From Caulobacter sp. Root343 (GTDB taxonomy: Bacteria > Pseudomonadota > Alphaproteobacteria > Caulobacterales > Caulobacteraceae), in NCBI RefSeq assembly GCF_001425745.1, contig NZ_LMDF01000007.1, forward strand, positions 1,020,074 to 1,084,073: 64,000 bases of DNA, given 5' to 3'. The position numbers were made by a program, and so were the translations under genes. This document shows positions 33,010-41,071 of this stretch, one piece after another (position 1 is the stretch's first letter; each line of letters opens with the position of its first letter). The notes beneath the pieces were generated by a model. The model saw nothing but the letters and a program-made list of their open reading frames with translations, did not search any database and was not told the origin of the DNA.

Positions 33010-34398
33010 CTAGCGGGATGCGGTCTTGATGGGCGGCTTGGCCGGCTGCTGACCGGGGACCACCAGCGGCGGCCGTTCCAAAGCCTGGTAGACCAGGGTG
33101 CGCGATTGGGCGTCCAGGCCCGGACCGACTCCGCCCAGGCGCTGGATCATGCCGACGAAGAACAGGTCGTTGACCGGGTCGATCCAGAACCAGGTGCCGG
33201 CGCTGCCGCCCCAGCTGACCGTGCCCGGCCCCACGGGCGCGCCCGAGGCGGCCGGATCGACGGCCACGGCCATGTCGAGGCCATAGCCCATGCCGGCGGC
33301 GAACGGGAATGGCTTGGGTCCCGGCTTCAGCACGCCCGCCGTGCCGTTGGTGGTGACCACGAAGCCGGGTGGCAGATGGTTCTGGGTCATCAGGGCCACG
33401 GACTCGGGCCTGAGGATCCGGATACCGGAAAGCTCACCCTTGTTCAGGATCATCTGGGCGAAGCGGGCGAAGTCGCCGGCTGTCGAGACCAGCCCGCCAC
33501 CGCCCGAGGGCGCGGCCGGAAGCTTGCTGACGTCGCGCCACGCCCCTTCGACGGCCGGGACCAGTTTGCCCGTCTGCGGATCGGCGTCATAAAGCGCCGC
33601 CAGCCGTCCCAGCTTCTGTTCGGGCACGTAGAAGGCGGTGTCCCTCATGCCGAGCGGCGCGAAGATATGCTCTTCCATGAACACCGGCAGGCTCTCGCCG
33701 GAGAGTTTCTCGACGATATAGCCCTGGATGTCCGCCGCCACGCTGTAGCGCCACAGCTGCCCTGGCTCGGAGAACAGCGGCAGGCCGGAGACTTTCTGGA
33801 CCAGATCGTTCAGCGACGCCGACTGCAGCACGCCGGCTCGGTAATAGGCTTGGTCGGCCGGGCTGTTGGGATCGTCGGCCAAGCCATAGGCGAAGCCGGC
33901 CGTGTGGGTCATCAGCTCCCGCATCGTCGGCGAGCGCGAGATCGGGGCCAGGATCGGCTGGCCGGCCGCGTCGACGCCATTGGCGATGCGCAGATTGGCG
34001 AACTCGGGCACGTACTTGCTGATCGGGTCGTCCAGCTGCCAGAGGCCCTGCTCGTACAGGATCATCATCGCCACGCCGGTGACCGGCTTGGTCTCGGACC
34101 GGATGCGGAAGATGGCGTCGAACGGCATCGGCTCGGCGCCCAGGGCGCGGTGGCCGAAGGCCTTGGCATGGACGATCCGGCCGTGCCGGGCCAGCAGGGT
34201 CACGCCGCCGGCGATCTGGCCGTGGTCGACCATCGCCTGCATGTGCTCGTCCAGCCGCTTCAAGCGCTCGGCGCTGACGCCGGCCTCCTCGGGCTTGGCC
34301 CTGGGCAGGGCCAGAACGGGCGTGGCGGCGACGGCCGCGAAGCCGAAGACGCAGGCCAGCAGGCTCAGCGCGCGGCGACGCAGCCGTCCCGTCCTCAT
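33010..34398 (-). CDS. Exported beta-lactamase-fold serine hydrolase (paralogue)
   Basis: This 462-residue protein is a paralogue of the hydrolase at 29991-31304. Shared blocks include ETKPVTGVAMMILYE (SxxK as SETK), GGFAYGL / AGFAYGL, WRYSVAADIQGYIVEKLSG and SWGGSAGTWFWIDP. The signal peptide follows a basic start (MRTGRLRRRALSLLACVFGF). The ATG overlaps the parC stop in ATGA, so its translation may depend on parC. It has a Pro/Lys-rich tail ending before the RsaA-like gene's terminator. The likely activity is esterase or peptidase in the periplasm. Confidence 0.9.
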   Translation of the reverse strand: MRTGRLRRRALSLLACVFGFAAVAATPVLALPRAKPEEAGVSAERLKRLDEHMQAMVDHGQIAGGVTLLARHGRIVHAKAFGHRALGAEPMPFDAIFRIRSETKPVTGVAMMILYEQGLWQLDDPISKYVPEFANLRIANGVDAAGQPILAPISRSPTMRELMTHTAGFAYGLADDPNSPADQAYYRAGVLQSASLNDLVQKVSGLPLFSEPGQLWRYSVAADIQGYIVEKLSGESLPVFMEEHIFAPLGMRDTAFYVPEQKLGRLAALYDADPQTGKLVPAVEGAWRDVSKLPAAPSGGGGLVSTAGDFARFAQMILNKGELSGIRILRPESVALMTQNHLPPGFVVTTNGTAGVLKPGPKPFPFAAGMGYGLDMAVAVDPAASGAPVGPGTVSWGGSAGTWFWIDPVNDLFFVGMIQRLGGVGPGLDAQSRTLVYQALERPPLVVPGQQPAKPPIKTASR

Positions 34399-36671
34399 TT
34401 CGGCTTGAACCGCTTGCTGGTCGGGAAGCCCTTGGGCGCCAGCTTGCCGGCCCCGGCGCGACGGCCGGCCCATTCCTTCCACTCGGCCCATTCACGGCGG
34501 CGGCCGGCGGTGTCGATCCAGAAGGCTCCGGTCTCGGCGTTGAACGACAGGCCGTCGCGCAGGCCGCCTTCGCGATAGGTCTGCAGCTTGACGCCCTTGC
34601 CGCGCGGCATCTCAGGCAGCTCCTCCAGCGGGAAGATCAGGATCTTGCCGTTGTCGCCGACCACGGCGAACTGATCGCCGACGGCCTCCAGGCAGAAGGC
34701 CGCGCCGGCGGCGTCGACGTTCAGGACCTGCTTGCCGGCCTTGCGGTTGGCCAGGGCTTCTTCCTCGGGCATCAGGAAGCCGTAACCCAGTTTCGAGGCC
34801 AGAATGCGTTTGCGGCCGGCCTTGAACGGGAAGACGTCGATGATCTTCACCTTGTCGTCCAGCTCGATCATCATCCGCACCGGCTCGCCATGGCCGCGCG
34901 CGCTGGGAAGCTTGTCGCAACCCAGCGTGAAGAAGCGGCCGTCGCTGGAGAAGATCAGCAGCTTGTCGGTGGTCTCGGCCGGCACCAGGAAGCCCAGCTT
35001 GTCGCCTTCCTTGAACTTCAGCTCGGACGGGTCTTCCACCTTGCCCTTGGCGGCGCGGATCCAGCCTCGCTCGGACAGGATGATGGTGATCGGCTCGCGG
35101 ACGATCAGCGCTTCGATCGCGGCGTCGGCGTCGACGACCGGGGCGTCCTCGAAGATCGAGCGGCCCTTCACGCCCGTCGGACGGGCCTTGTCCAGCGGAT
35201 GCTTGATCTTCAGCAGCGAGGCGCGGACCTCCGACAGACCCACGCCGACCAGCTTCCACTGCTTGGCGTCGCTGGCCAGCATGGCCAGGATCCCGTCGCG
35301 CTCTTCCACCAGTTCGGCGTGTTCGCGGCGGATCTCCATCTCTTCCAGCTTGGCTAGTTGGCGCAGGCGGGTGTTGAGGATGGCGTCGGCCTGGATGTCG
35401 GAAAGAGCGAAGGCCTCGATCAGCTTTTCCTTCGGCTTGTCCTCGTAGCGGACGATCCGAATGACCTCGTCGAGGTTCAGATAGGCGATCAGCAGGCCGT
35501 CCAGGATGTGCAGACGGGCTTCGATCTTGGCCAGGCGGTGGCGAGCCCGGCGGGTCAGCACTTCGCGGCGGTGAGCCAGGAAGGCCATCAGGGCCTGCTT
35601 GATGCCCATGACGCCCGGCGTGCCGCGCGCGTCCAGCACGTTGATGTTGACCGGGAAACGGCTTTCCAGCGCGGAGAGCTTGAACAGGCTCTCCATCAGC
35701 ACTTCGGGTTCGACGTTCTTGGACTTCGGCTCCAGGACCAGGCGGATGTCCTCGGCGCTCTCGTCGCGGACGTCGCCCAGCAGGGCGGCCCTCTTGCTGT
35801 CGATCAGGTCGGCCAGTTGCTCGACCAGATCCGACTTCTTCACCTGATACGGAATCTCGGTGACGACGATCTGGTAGGTGCCGCGACCGGTGTCTTCCTT
35901 CTCCCACTTGGCCCGGATCCGCACACCGCCGCGACCGGTCTCGTAGGTTTCGAGCAAGGACGCACGGCCCTCGACGATCACACCGCCGGTCGGAAAGTCT
36001 GGCCCTGGGACCTTTTCTAGAATCTCTTCGGTCGTGGCGTCGGGATTGGCCAGCAGCAGGTGGCAGGCGTCGATCAGCTCGGCGGCGTTGTGCGGCGGGA
36101 TCGAGGTGGCCATGCCGACCGCGATGCCCGACGAGCCGTTGGCGAGGAGGTTCGGGAAGCCAGACGGCAGGACCAACGGCTCCTCGTCCTGGCCGTCATA
36201 GGTCGGCTTGAAATCGACCGCGTCCTCGTCGATGCCGTCCAGCAGAAGCGTCGCCGCCTCTGTCATCTTGCATTCGGTGTAGCGCATGGCCGCGGCGCTA
36301 TCGCCGTCGATATTGCCGAAGTTGCCCTGCCCCTCGACCAGCGGGATGCGCTGCGAGAACTCTTGGGCCAGGCGGACCAGGGCGTCATAGATCGACTGGT
36401 CGCCGTGCGGGTGGAAGTTACCCATCACCTCGCCGACCACCTTGGCGCATTTGCGCGCCGCGGAGTCGGGGTTCAGGCGCATGTTGCTCATCGCGTACAG
36501 CACGCGACGGTGCACGGGCTTCAGGCCATCGCGCACGTCGGGCAGCGCCCGCGAGCCGATGGTCGAGAGCGCATAGGCCAGGTACCGCCGCGACAGGGCT
36601 TCCGTCAGCGGTTCGTCGAGGATGCGATCGCCGTCGTCGGGACCGCCGGGAGGAAGGACAGGCTTGTTCAT
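34395..36671 (-). CDS. parC: DNA topoisomerase IV subunit A
   Basis: This 758-residue subunit decatenates daughter chromosomes together with ParE. The catalytic tyrosine is Tyr131 in AAMRYTECKM. It is shorter than GyrA and its C-terminal region lacks the GyrA-box, which separates the two paralogues. At the quinolone-contact positions the sequence is HPHGDQSIYDALV, so E. coli Ser80 and Glu84 correspond to Gln92 and Asp96. The C-terminus is unusually basic and tryptophan-rich (RRREWAEWKEWAGRR). Two GATTC sites lie within 55 bases of the ATG. The stop overlaps the downstream hydrolase. Confidence 0.97.
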   Translation of the reverse strand: MNKPVLPPGGPDDGDRILDEPLTEALSRRYLAYALSTIGSRALPDVRDGLKPVHRRVLYAMSNMRLNPDSAARKCAKVVGEVMGNFHPHGDQSIYDALVRLAQEFSQRIPLVEGQGNFGNIDGDSAAAMRYTECKMTEAATLLLDGIDEDAVDFKPTYDGQDEEPLVLPSGFPNLLANGSSGIAVGMATSIPPHNAAELIDACHLLLANPDATTEEILEKVPGPDFPTGGVIVEGRASLLETYETGRGGVRIRAKWEKEDTGRGTYQIVVTEIPYQVKKSDLVEQLADLIDSKRAALLGDVRDESAEDIRLVLEPKSKNVEPEVLMESLFKLSALESRFPVNINVLDARGTPGVMGIKQALMAFLAHRREVLTRRARHRLAKIEARLHILDGLLIAYLNLDEVIRIVRYEDKPKEKLIEAFALSDIQADAILNTRLRQLAKLEEMEIRREHAELVEERDGILAMLASDAKQWKLVGVGLSEVRASLLKIKHPLDKARPTGVKGRSIFEDAPVVDADAAIEALIVREPITIILSERGWIRAAKGKVEDPSELKFKEGDKLGFLVPAETTDKLLIFSSDGRFFTLGCDKLPSARGHGEPVRMMIELDDKVKIIDVFPFKAGRKRILASKLGYGFLMPEEEALANRKAGKQVLNVDAAGAAFCLEAVGDQFAVVGDNGKILIFPLEELPEMPRGKGVKLQTYREGGLRDGLSFNAETGAFWIDTAGRRREWAEWKEWAGRRAGAGKLAPKGFPTSKRFKPK

Positions 36672-36681
36672 CGAGGGGATT

Positions 36682-36698
36682 CGTTACTCCGGGTAACG
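36682..36698. promoter_or_regulatory. Inverted repeat just upstream of parC
   Basis: CGTTAC and GTAACG form a perfect six-base inverted repeat around five bases, 11-27 bases before the parC start. It may be an operator or a hairpin in the leader. A GATTC methylation site overlaps its left end. Confidence 0.3.
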
Positions 36699-36804
36699 AC
36701 CCTAGCAGAAATTCGCCCGGCGATTCGACAGGCAGGCCTCAACCATCCCCGGTTTTCCGGCGTTCGGGCCCCTTCGCGCTGATCCTGCGCTTCGGCGAGA
36801 CCTC

Positions 36805-37536
36805 CTAGAGCCGACCCGCTTCGGTCAGGCGGTCCATCAGCCAGACCCTGGCGGGCGGCAGCGGCCGGTTCAGCGGGCCGAACACGAACTGCTCGAGGAA
36901 ATGGCCGGTGATGTCGAGGCCGGCCTTCACGTCCCCCTCGGTCAAGCCGCCTTGCGAGGACAGCATGAACGGCGGCAGCGGCAGCAGCTTGTCGTGATAG
37001 GGTCGCCCCGCGTCGCGGCTCACGGCCCGGCCGGTGCGCGGGCTGACATAGACGAGGTCGTCGAAGCTCCCGGTCGCGGCGCATTTCGAGAGGTCCAGGC
37101 CAAAGCCCAGCTCCTGCAGCAGGCCCGCCTCGTAGCGAACATAGACGGCCGGCCAGATGTCGGGGACTTCCAGCACCCGGATAAGGGCCTCCAGGGCATG
37201 GAAGGCGCCAGGGTGGGCTTCGCGCTCCGGCAGCGCGGCGGCGGCCACGGCGGCGGCCGCTGACAGGCCCGCCAGCGCCAAGCGGTCGTCGAACAGCGAC
37301 GAAGGTCCCTCGCCCATCGGCTCCAGGCTGGCCGAGCCCAGTTGCTCCGAAACCCGGGCGCGATAGCGAGCGATGACCCGCGCGCCCGGTTGCAGGAAAG
37401 GCTTCATCCGCCGCGAGGCCGCGCCGGCCACATGGGCGACGAACTTGCCGCGATCTTGCGTCAACAGCTCGACGATCGCCCCCGTCTCGCCATGCGAGCG
37501 GGCCGAGAGGACGTAGGCTTCGTCCTCCCATTCCAT
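36805..37536 (-). CDS. recO: DNA repair protein RecO
   Basis: This 243-residue protein helps RecR load RecA at gaps. The OB-fold N-terminus starts MEWEDEAYVLSARSHGETGA and contains LLTQDRGKFVAHVAGAASRR; the helical C-terminal part contains YEAGLLQELGFGLDLSKCAA, a family hallmark. The zinc cysteines found in some RecO proteins are not all present. The ATG at 37536 lies two bases after the nat stop. It is the last gene of the era-nat-recO run. Confidence 0.94.
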   Translation of the reverse strand: MEWEDEAYVLSARSHGETGAIVELLTQDRGKFVAHVAGAASRRMKPFLQPGARVIARYRARVSEQLGSASLEPMGEGPSSLFDDRLALAGLSAAAAVAAAALPEREAHPGAFHALEALIRVLEVPDIWPAVYVRYEAGLLQELGFGLDLSKCAATGSFDDLVYVSPRTGRAVSRDAGRPYHDKLLPLPPFMLSSQGGLTEGDVKAGLDITGHFLEQFVFGPLNRPLPPARVWLMDRLTEAGRL

Positions 37537-37538
37537 GC

Positions 37539-38393
37539 TCAAGCGGACGTTCCCCAGGCCACGACCTTTTCCAGCACGGGCATCCAGTCGGCCTCGACCG
37601 GCAGGCCGATCACGTCGCGCAGAGTCGCTTCCAGCTCGCTCACCGAGAGGTCGCGCTGCTCGACCACCGCGCCGGTGATATCGCGATGGGTGAAGCGGTT
37701 GTTCTTCAGGGCATAGCGCGCGGTCGGCGTCGTGCGCCCCACCGTCATGCTCCAGGTGAAGTGCGAGCTGGGGTGGGTGTAGGTGAAGTAGTTGGCCTGC
37801 TCGTAGTCGATCTCGGCCCAGCCCCCCTTGGAGACCTGGTACAGCGGCGCCCAGCGGCCCGAGAGATCGGCCTGGACCTGGCGCTCGGCCACGCCGTTCG
37901 TCTCCGTGTCCACGATGCGGAACTTGCCGTTCGGCGTGTCCTGAACCGCATCGGAGAACAGACGCAGCGGGGCTGTCAGCACGCAGCCGCCAAAGCCGGC
38001 GTCGGCCAGCCAGGTCTCGCCGTCGATCGCGACGCCCAACACCTGGTGCGAGCGCGGACGCGGCGGGGCGTCCTCTGGCAGCATCCACTTCACGCGGGCC
38101 ATCAGGCCTTCGACCTGGAAGCCGAGGGTTTCCAGCACGCGCTTGAGCAGGCCGTTCTGCTCATAGCAGTAGCCGCCTCGGCCGGCGCTGATCAGCTTGG
38201 CGTCGATGTCGGCCGGCGCGAGGCTGATCCCGCGGCCCAGCAGCACGTCGAGATTCTCGAACGGAATGGCGTCCGGATGCTTCTGGGTGATGGCGCGCAG
38301 GGTCGCCATCGTCGGCTCTCGGGGGCCCTCGTAACCGATACGCGCGAAATAGGCGTCCAGGTCGACGGCGGCCGCCGCGGGAGCATCAAACAT
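37539..38393 (-). CDS. nat: Arylamine N-acetyltransferase
   Basis: This 284-residue protein transfers acetyl from acetyl-CoA to arylamines or hydrazines. The catalytic triad is Cys76 (RGGYCYEQN), His116 (RSHQVLGV) and Asp131 (WLADAGFGG). PFENLDVLLGR and PSSHFTWSMTVGRT fit the family. Its physiological role here is unknown. It sits between era and recO, overlapping era by eight bases, an unusual partner for two information-processing genes. Confidence 0.95.
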   Translation of the reverse strand: MFDAPAAAAVDLDAYFARIGYEGPREPTMATLRAITQKHPDAIPFENLDVLLGRGISLAPADIDAKLISAGRGGYCYEQNGLLKRVLETLGFQVEGLMARVKWMLPEDAPPRPRSHQVLGVAIDGETWLADAGFGGCVLTAPLRLFSDAVQDTPNGKFRIVDTETNGVAERQVQADLSGRWAPLYQVSKGGWAEIDYEQANYFTYTHPSSHFTWSMTVGRTTPTARYALKNNRFTHRDITGAVVEQRDLSVSELEATLRDVIGLPVEADWMPVLEKVVAWGTSA

Positions 38394-39348
38394 CGAAGTC
38401 CAATCCGATATCGGAGAAGAGACCCCGCTCCTCGGCCCAGTTCTCCTTGACCTTCACGTGAAGGAACAGGTGGACCTTGCGATCAAGGATCTCGCACAGC
38501 TCCTCACGTGAGGCTTGGCCGATCCATTTCAAGGTCTGGCCGCCCTTGCCGATCACGATGATGCGCTGGCCTTCGCGCTCGACCAGGATGGTCTGCTCGA
38601 TGCGAACGCTGCCGTCCCGGCGCTCTTCGAACGCCGTGGTCTCGACCATGGCGGCGTAGGGCAGCTCTTCGTGGACCCGCAGATAGACCTTCTCTCGGGT
38701 GATCTCGGCGGCCAGCAGGCGGGCCGGCAGGTCGGCGGTCTGGTCTTCGGGATAGAGCCAGGGCCCTTCCGGCATCATCGAGACCAGCTTGGCGGTCAGG
38801 TCTTCGACGCCCGCGCCCGTCGAGGCGCTGATCATGAAGACGTCCGTGTAGGCGCCGGTGTCGAAGAAGTCCTTGGCGACTGACAGCAGGGTGTCGCGCT
38901 TGACGCCGTCGATCTTGTTCAGGGCCAGGATCACCTGGCGGTTGGCGGCCTTCAGGCCCTCTATGATCGTCTGGACGTCCTGGGCCGAGCGGTATTCGCC
39001 CGGCGTGGCCTTGTCGGCGCGGCTGGCCAGCTCGGCCTGCACATCGACCAGGTGGACGGTGGCCTCCGCGTCTTCGGAACCGGCCCAGGCCGCGCGGACC
39101 ATGGCGCGGTCCAGGCGGCGGCGCGGGCTGAAGATCCCGGGCGTGTCGACGAGCACGATCTGGGTGTCGCCCTCGATGGCGACGCCGCGCACGGGGAAGC
39201 GGGTGGTCTGGACCTTCTGGGTCACGATCGAGACCTTGGCCCCGACCATGCGGTTGACCAGGGTGGACTTGCCAGCGTTCGGCGCGCCGATGATCGCCGC
39301 GAAACCGGCCCGAGTCCGGATGGGTGTTTGGGAGGTGGTGTCAGTCAT
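38386..39348 (-). CDS. era: GTPase Era
   Basis: This 320-residue GTPase binds 16S rRNA and assists small-subunit maturation. G1 is GAPNAGKST, G3 is DTPGIF, G4 is NKID and G5 is SAS; the C-terminal KH domain includes VIGKGGQTLKWIG. The ATG at 39348 (MTDTTSQTPIRTRAGFAA) is chosen over a longer in-frame start that lacks family similarity. In many bacteria era directly follows rnc; here a methyltransferase gene on the opposite strand separates them. Confidence 0.97.
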   Translation of the reverse strand: MTDTTSQTPIRTRAGFAAIIGAPNAGKSTLVNRMVGAKVSIVTQKVQTTRFPVRGVAIEGDTQIVLVDTPGIFSPRRRLDRAMVRAAWAGSEDAEATVHLVDVQAELASRADKATPGEYRSAQDVQTIIEGLKAANRQVILALNKIDGVKRDTLLSVAKDFFDTGAYTDVFMISASTGAGVEDLTAKLVSMMPEGPWLYPEDQTADLPARLLAAEITREKVYLRVHEELPYAAMVETTAFEERRDGSVRIEQTILVEREGQRIIVIGKGGQTLKWIGQASREELCEILDRKVHLFLHVKVKENWAEERGLFSDIGLDFDV

Positions 39349-39505
39349 TGCGCGTGCGTGTAGCACCGATGGGGGTTCGGGGGTAGCGAAGCGCAGCGGG
39401 CGGCGTCGCGGGGACAGGACGCGATTGCTCGGGGGCTCGACCACACCTATAGATTTTCAACGAAAGGTGGAGCGCACAGGGCGCTCTCATGTAGCGTCGA
39501 GTACC

Positions 39506-40363
39506 ATGGCGTCCATTATTTTCCGGCGAGCGGTCAGTCTGTTTCCCCCCGCCGTTCGACGCGCCGCCTCAGGAGCCTATCTCGACCTGGTCAGCCTTCC
39601 GGCCCGCGTCGCCAATCCCGACCGCCGGCAGGAGCCATGGCAGACGATCCACAACGTCGGCGGCGGCGATTTCGCGGCCGCGGGCCGGGAAAACCTCGAG
39701 CTCTTGAAGACGTATGCGGGACTGACGACTTCGAGCAGCGTTCTGGACATCGGCTGCGGCACCGGCCGCATGGCGGCGCCGCTGGTCGACTTTCTCGATC
39801 CGAACGCGGGCTACGTCGGTTTCGACATTTCCCGATCGGCGATCGAGACCTGCAAACGTCGCATCGGCTCCAAGCGCACCGACTTCAGGTTCGTTCACGT
39901 CGATGTCCGCAATCGCGAGTACCGATCGTCCGGCGCCATCGAAGAAACGGAGCTGACCTTCCCCGTCGCGGACAACCAGATCGACGTCGCCTTGGCCACT
40001 TCGGTGTTCAGCCACATGACGCTGGAGTCGATCGGGCACTATTTGGCGGAGACGCATCGGGTGTTGAAGCCGGGCGGTCGATTCATGTTCACCGCCTTCG
40101 CCCTCACTGACCAGCGCGAGGCCGGCATCCAGGCGGGCCGGGCAGCCTTGGATTTCAAGCCGTGGAAAGACGGATCGATGGTGGTCGATCCCAACTCGCC
40201 GGAACGCGCCATCGCCCATCGCCTCGAAGCCCTGGAGGCGGCGGTGAGCACCGTAGGCCTGCGACTGCCCGACGGCGTGCGCTACGGCGGCTGGCTGCCG
40301 CCGACAGCGTATCCAGGGGGACAGGACCTCTTCGTCGCCGTAAAGCCCGCCTCTCAGGCCTAG
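39506..40363 (+). CDS. Class I SAM-dependent methyltransferase
   Basis: This 285-residue protein has a Rossmann methyltransferase core: VLDIGCGTGRMAAPLVD (SAM motif I), FDISRSAIETCKRR (motif II region), LATSVFSHMT and LKPGGRFMFTAFAL (post-motif). There is no membrane span or signal peptide. The substrate is unknown. The composition is slightly less GC-biased than the neighbours and the gene is antisense to the rnc-era run, so it may be a late insertion. It converges on rnc with three bases between stops. Confidence 0.85.
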   Translation: MASIIFRRAVSLFPPAVRRAASGAYLDLVSLPARVANPDRRQEPWQTIHNVGGGDFAAAGRENLELLKTYAGLTTSSSVLDIGCGTGRMAAPLVDFLDPNAGYVGFDISRSAIETCKRRIGSKRTDFRFVHVDVRNREYRSSGAIEETELTFPVADNQIDVALATSVFSHMTLESIGHYLAETHRVLKPGGRFMFTAFALTDQREAGIQAGRAALDFKPWKDGSMVVDPNSPERAIAHRLEALEAAVSTVGLRLPDGVRYGGWLPPTAYPGGQDLFVAVKPASQA

Positions 40364-40366
40364 GAC

Positions 40367-41062
40367 CTACTCCGCGCCTTCGCGCTCCAGCAGCGCCTTG
40401 GCGGCGGCCTTCTCGGCCTCTTGCCGGGACTTGCCCTTGGCGATAGCCGGATCGACGCCCTTCACGACCACCTCGACGGTGAAGACCGGCGCGTGGTCGG
40501 GGCCGGCGCGGTCGAGCACGCGATAGGTCGGCAGCGGCCGCCCCTGGCCCTGCGCCCACTCCTGCAACGCCGTCTTGGAGTCGCGCGGACGTCCCTCGCC
40601 CGCCCGGTCGAACTCGTCGGCCCACAGCGCGAGAAACACGCGTCGCGCCGTGTCGAGGCCGCCGTCGTGATAGAGCGCGGCCATCAGGGCCTCGGTGGCG
40701 CCGGCCAGGATCGAGTCGGTCTCGCGGCCGCCGATCTTGCTGGACGAGGCCGACAGGCGCAGGGCTGGCCCCAGCTCCGCCACCCGGGCGACACGGGCGC
40801 AGGTCTCGCGGCTGACCAGGGCGTTGAGACGCGGCGCGAGCTCGCCTTCCTTGGCCTTGGGGAACCGCTCGGCCAGGGCCTCGGCGGCCAGCAGACCCAG
40901 AACGCGGTCGCCGATGAACTCCAGCACCTCGTTGTCGCGGACCTTCTTGGCCCCGTCCCCGACGCTGGCATGCGTCAGGGCGCGTTCTAGCAGCTCGCGG
41001 TCGTTGAACCGATGGCCGATCCGGCGCTCTAGGTCGCCGACGGCGGCGACCCGTCTATCCAT
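40367..41062 (-). CDS. rnc: Ribonuclease III
   Basis: This 231-residue double-strand-specific endoribonuclease matures rRNA and some mRNAs. The signature block NEVLEFIGDRVLGLLA gives Glu45, Glu48 and Asp52. In the second acidic cluster, the sequence is ILAGATEALMAALY: Glu124 matches E. coli Glu117, but the position of E. coli Asp114 is Gly121. The C-terminal dsRNA-binding domain is intact (SKTALQEWAQGQGRPLPTY and SRQEAEKAAAKALLE). It lies nine bases downstream of lepB. Confidence 0.95.
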   Translation of the reverse strand: MDRRVAAVGDLERRIGHRFNDRELLERALTHASVGDGAKKVRDNEVLEFIGDRVLGLLAAEALAERFPKAKEGELAPRLNALVSRETCARVARVAELGPALRLSASSSKIGGRETDSILAGATEALMAALYHDGGLDTARRVFLALWADEFDRAGEGRPRDSKTALQEWAQGQGRPLPTYRVLDRAGPDHAPVFTVEVVVKGVDPAIAKGKSRQEAEKAAAKALLEREGAE

Positions 41063-41071
41063 TGTTCTGGA

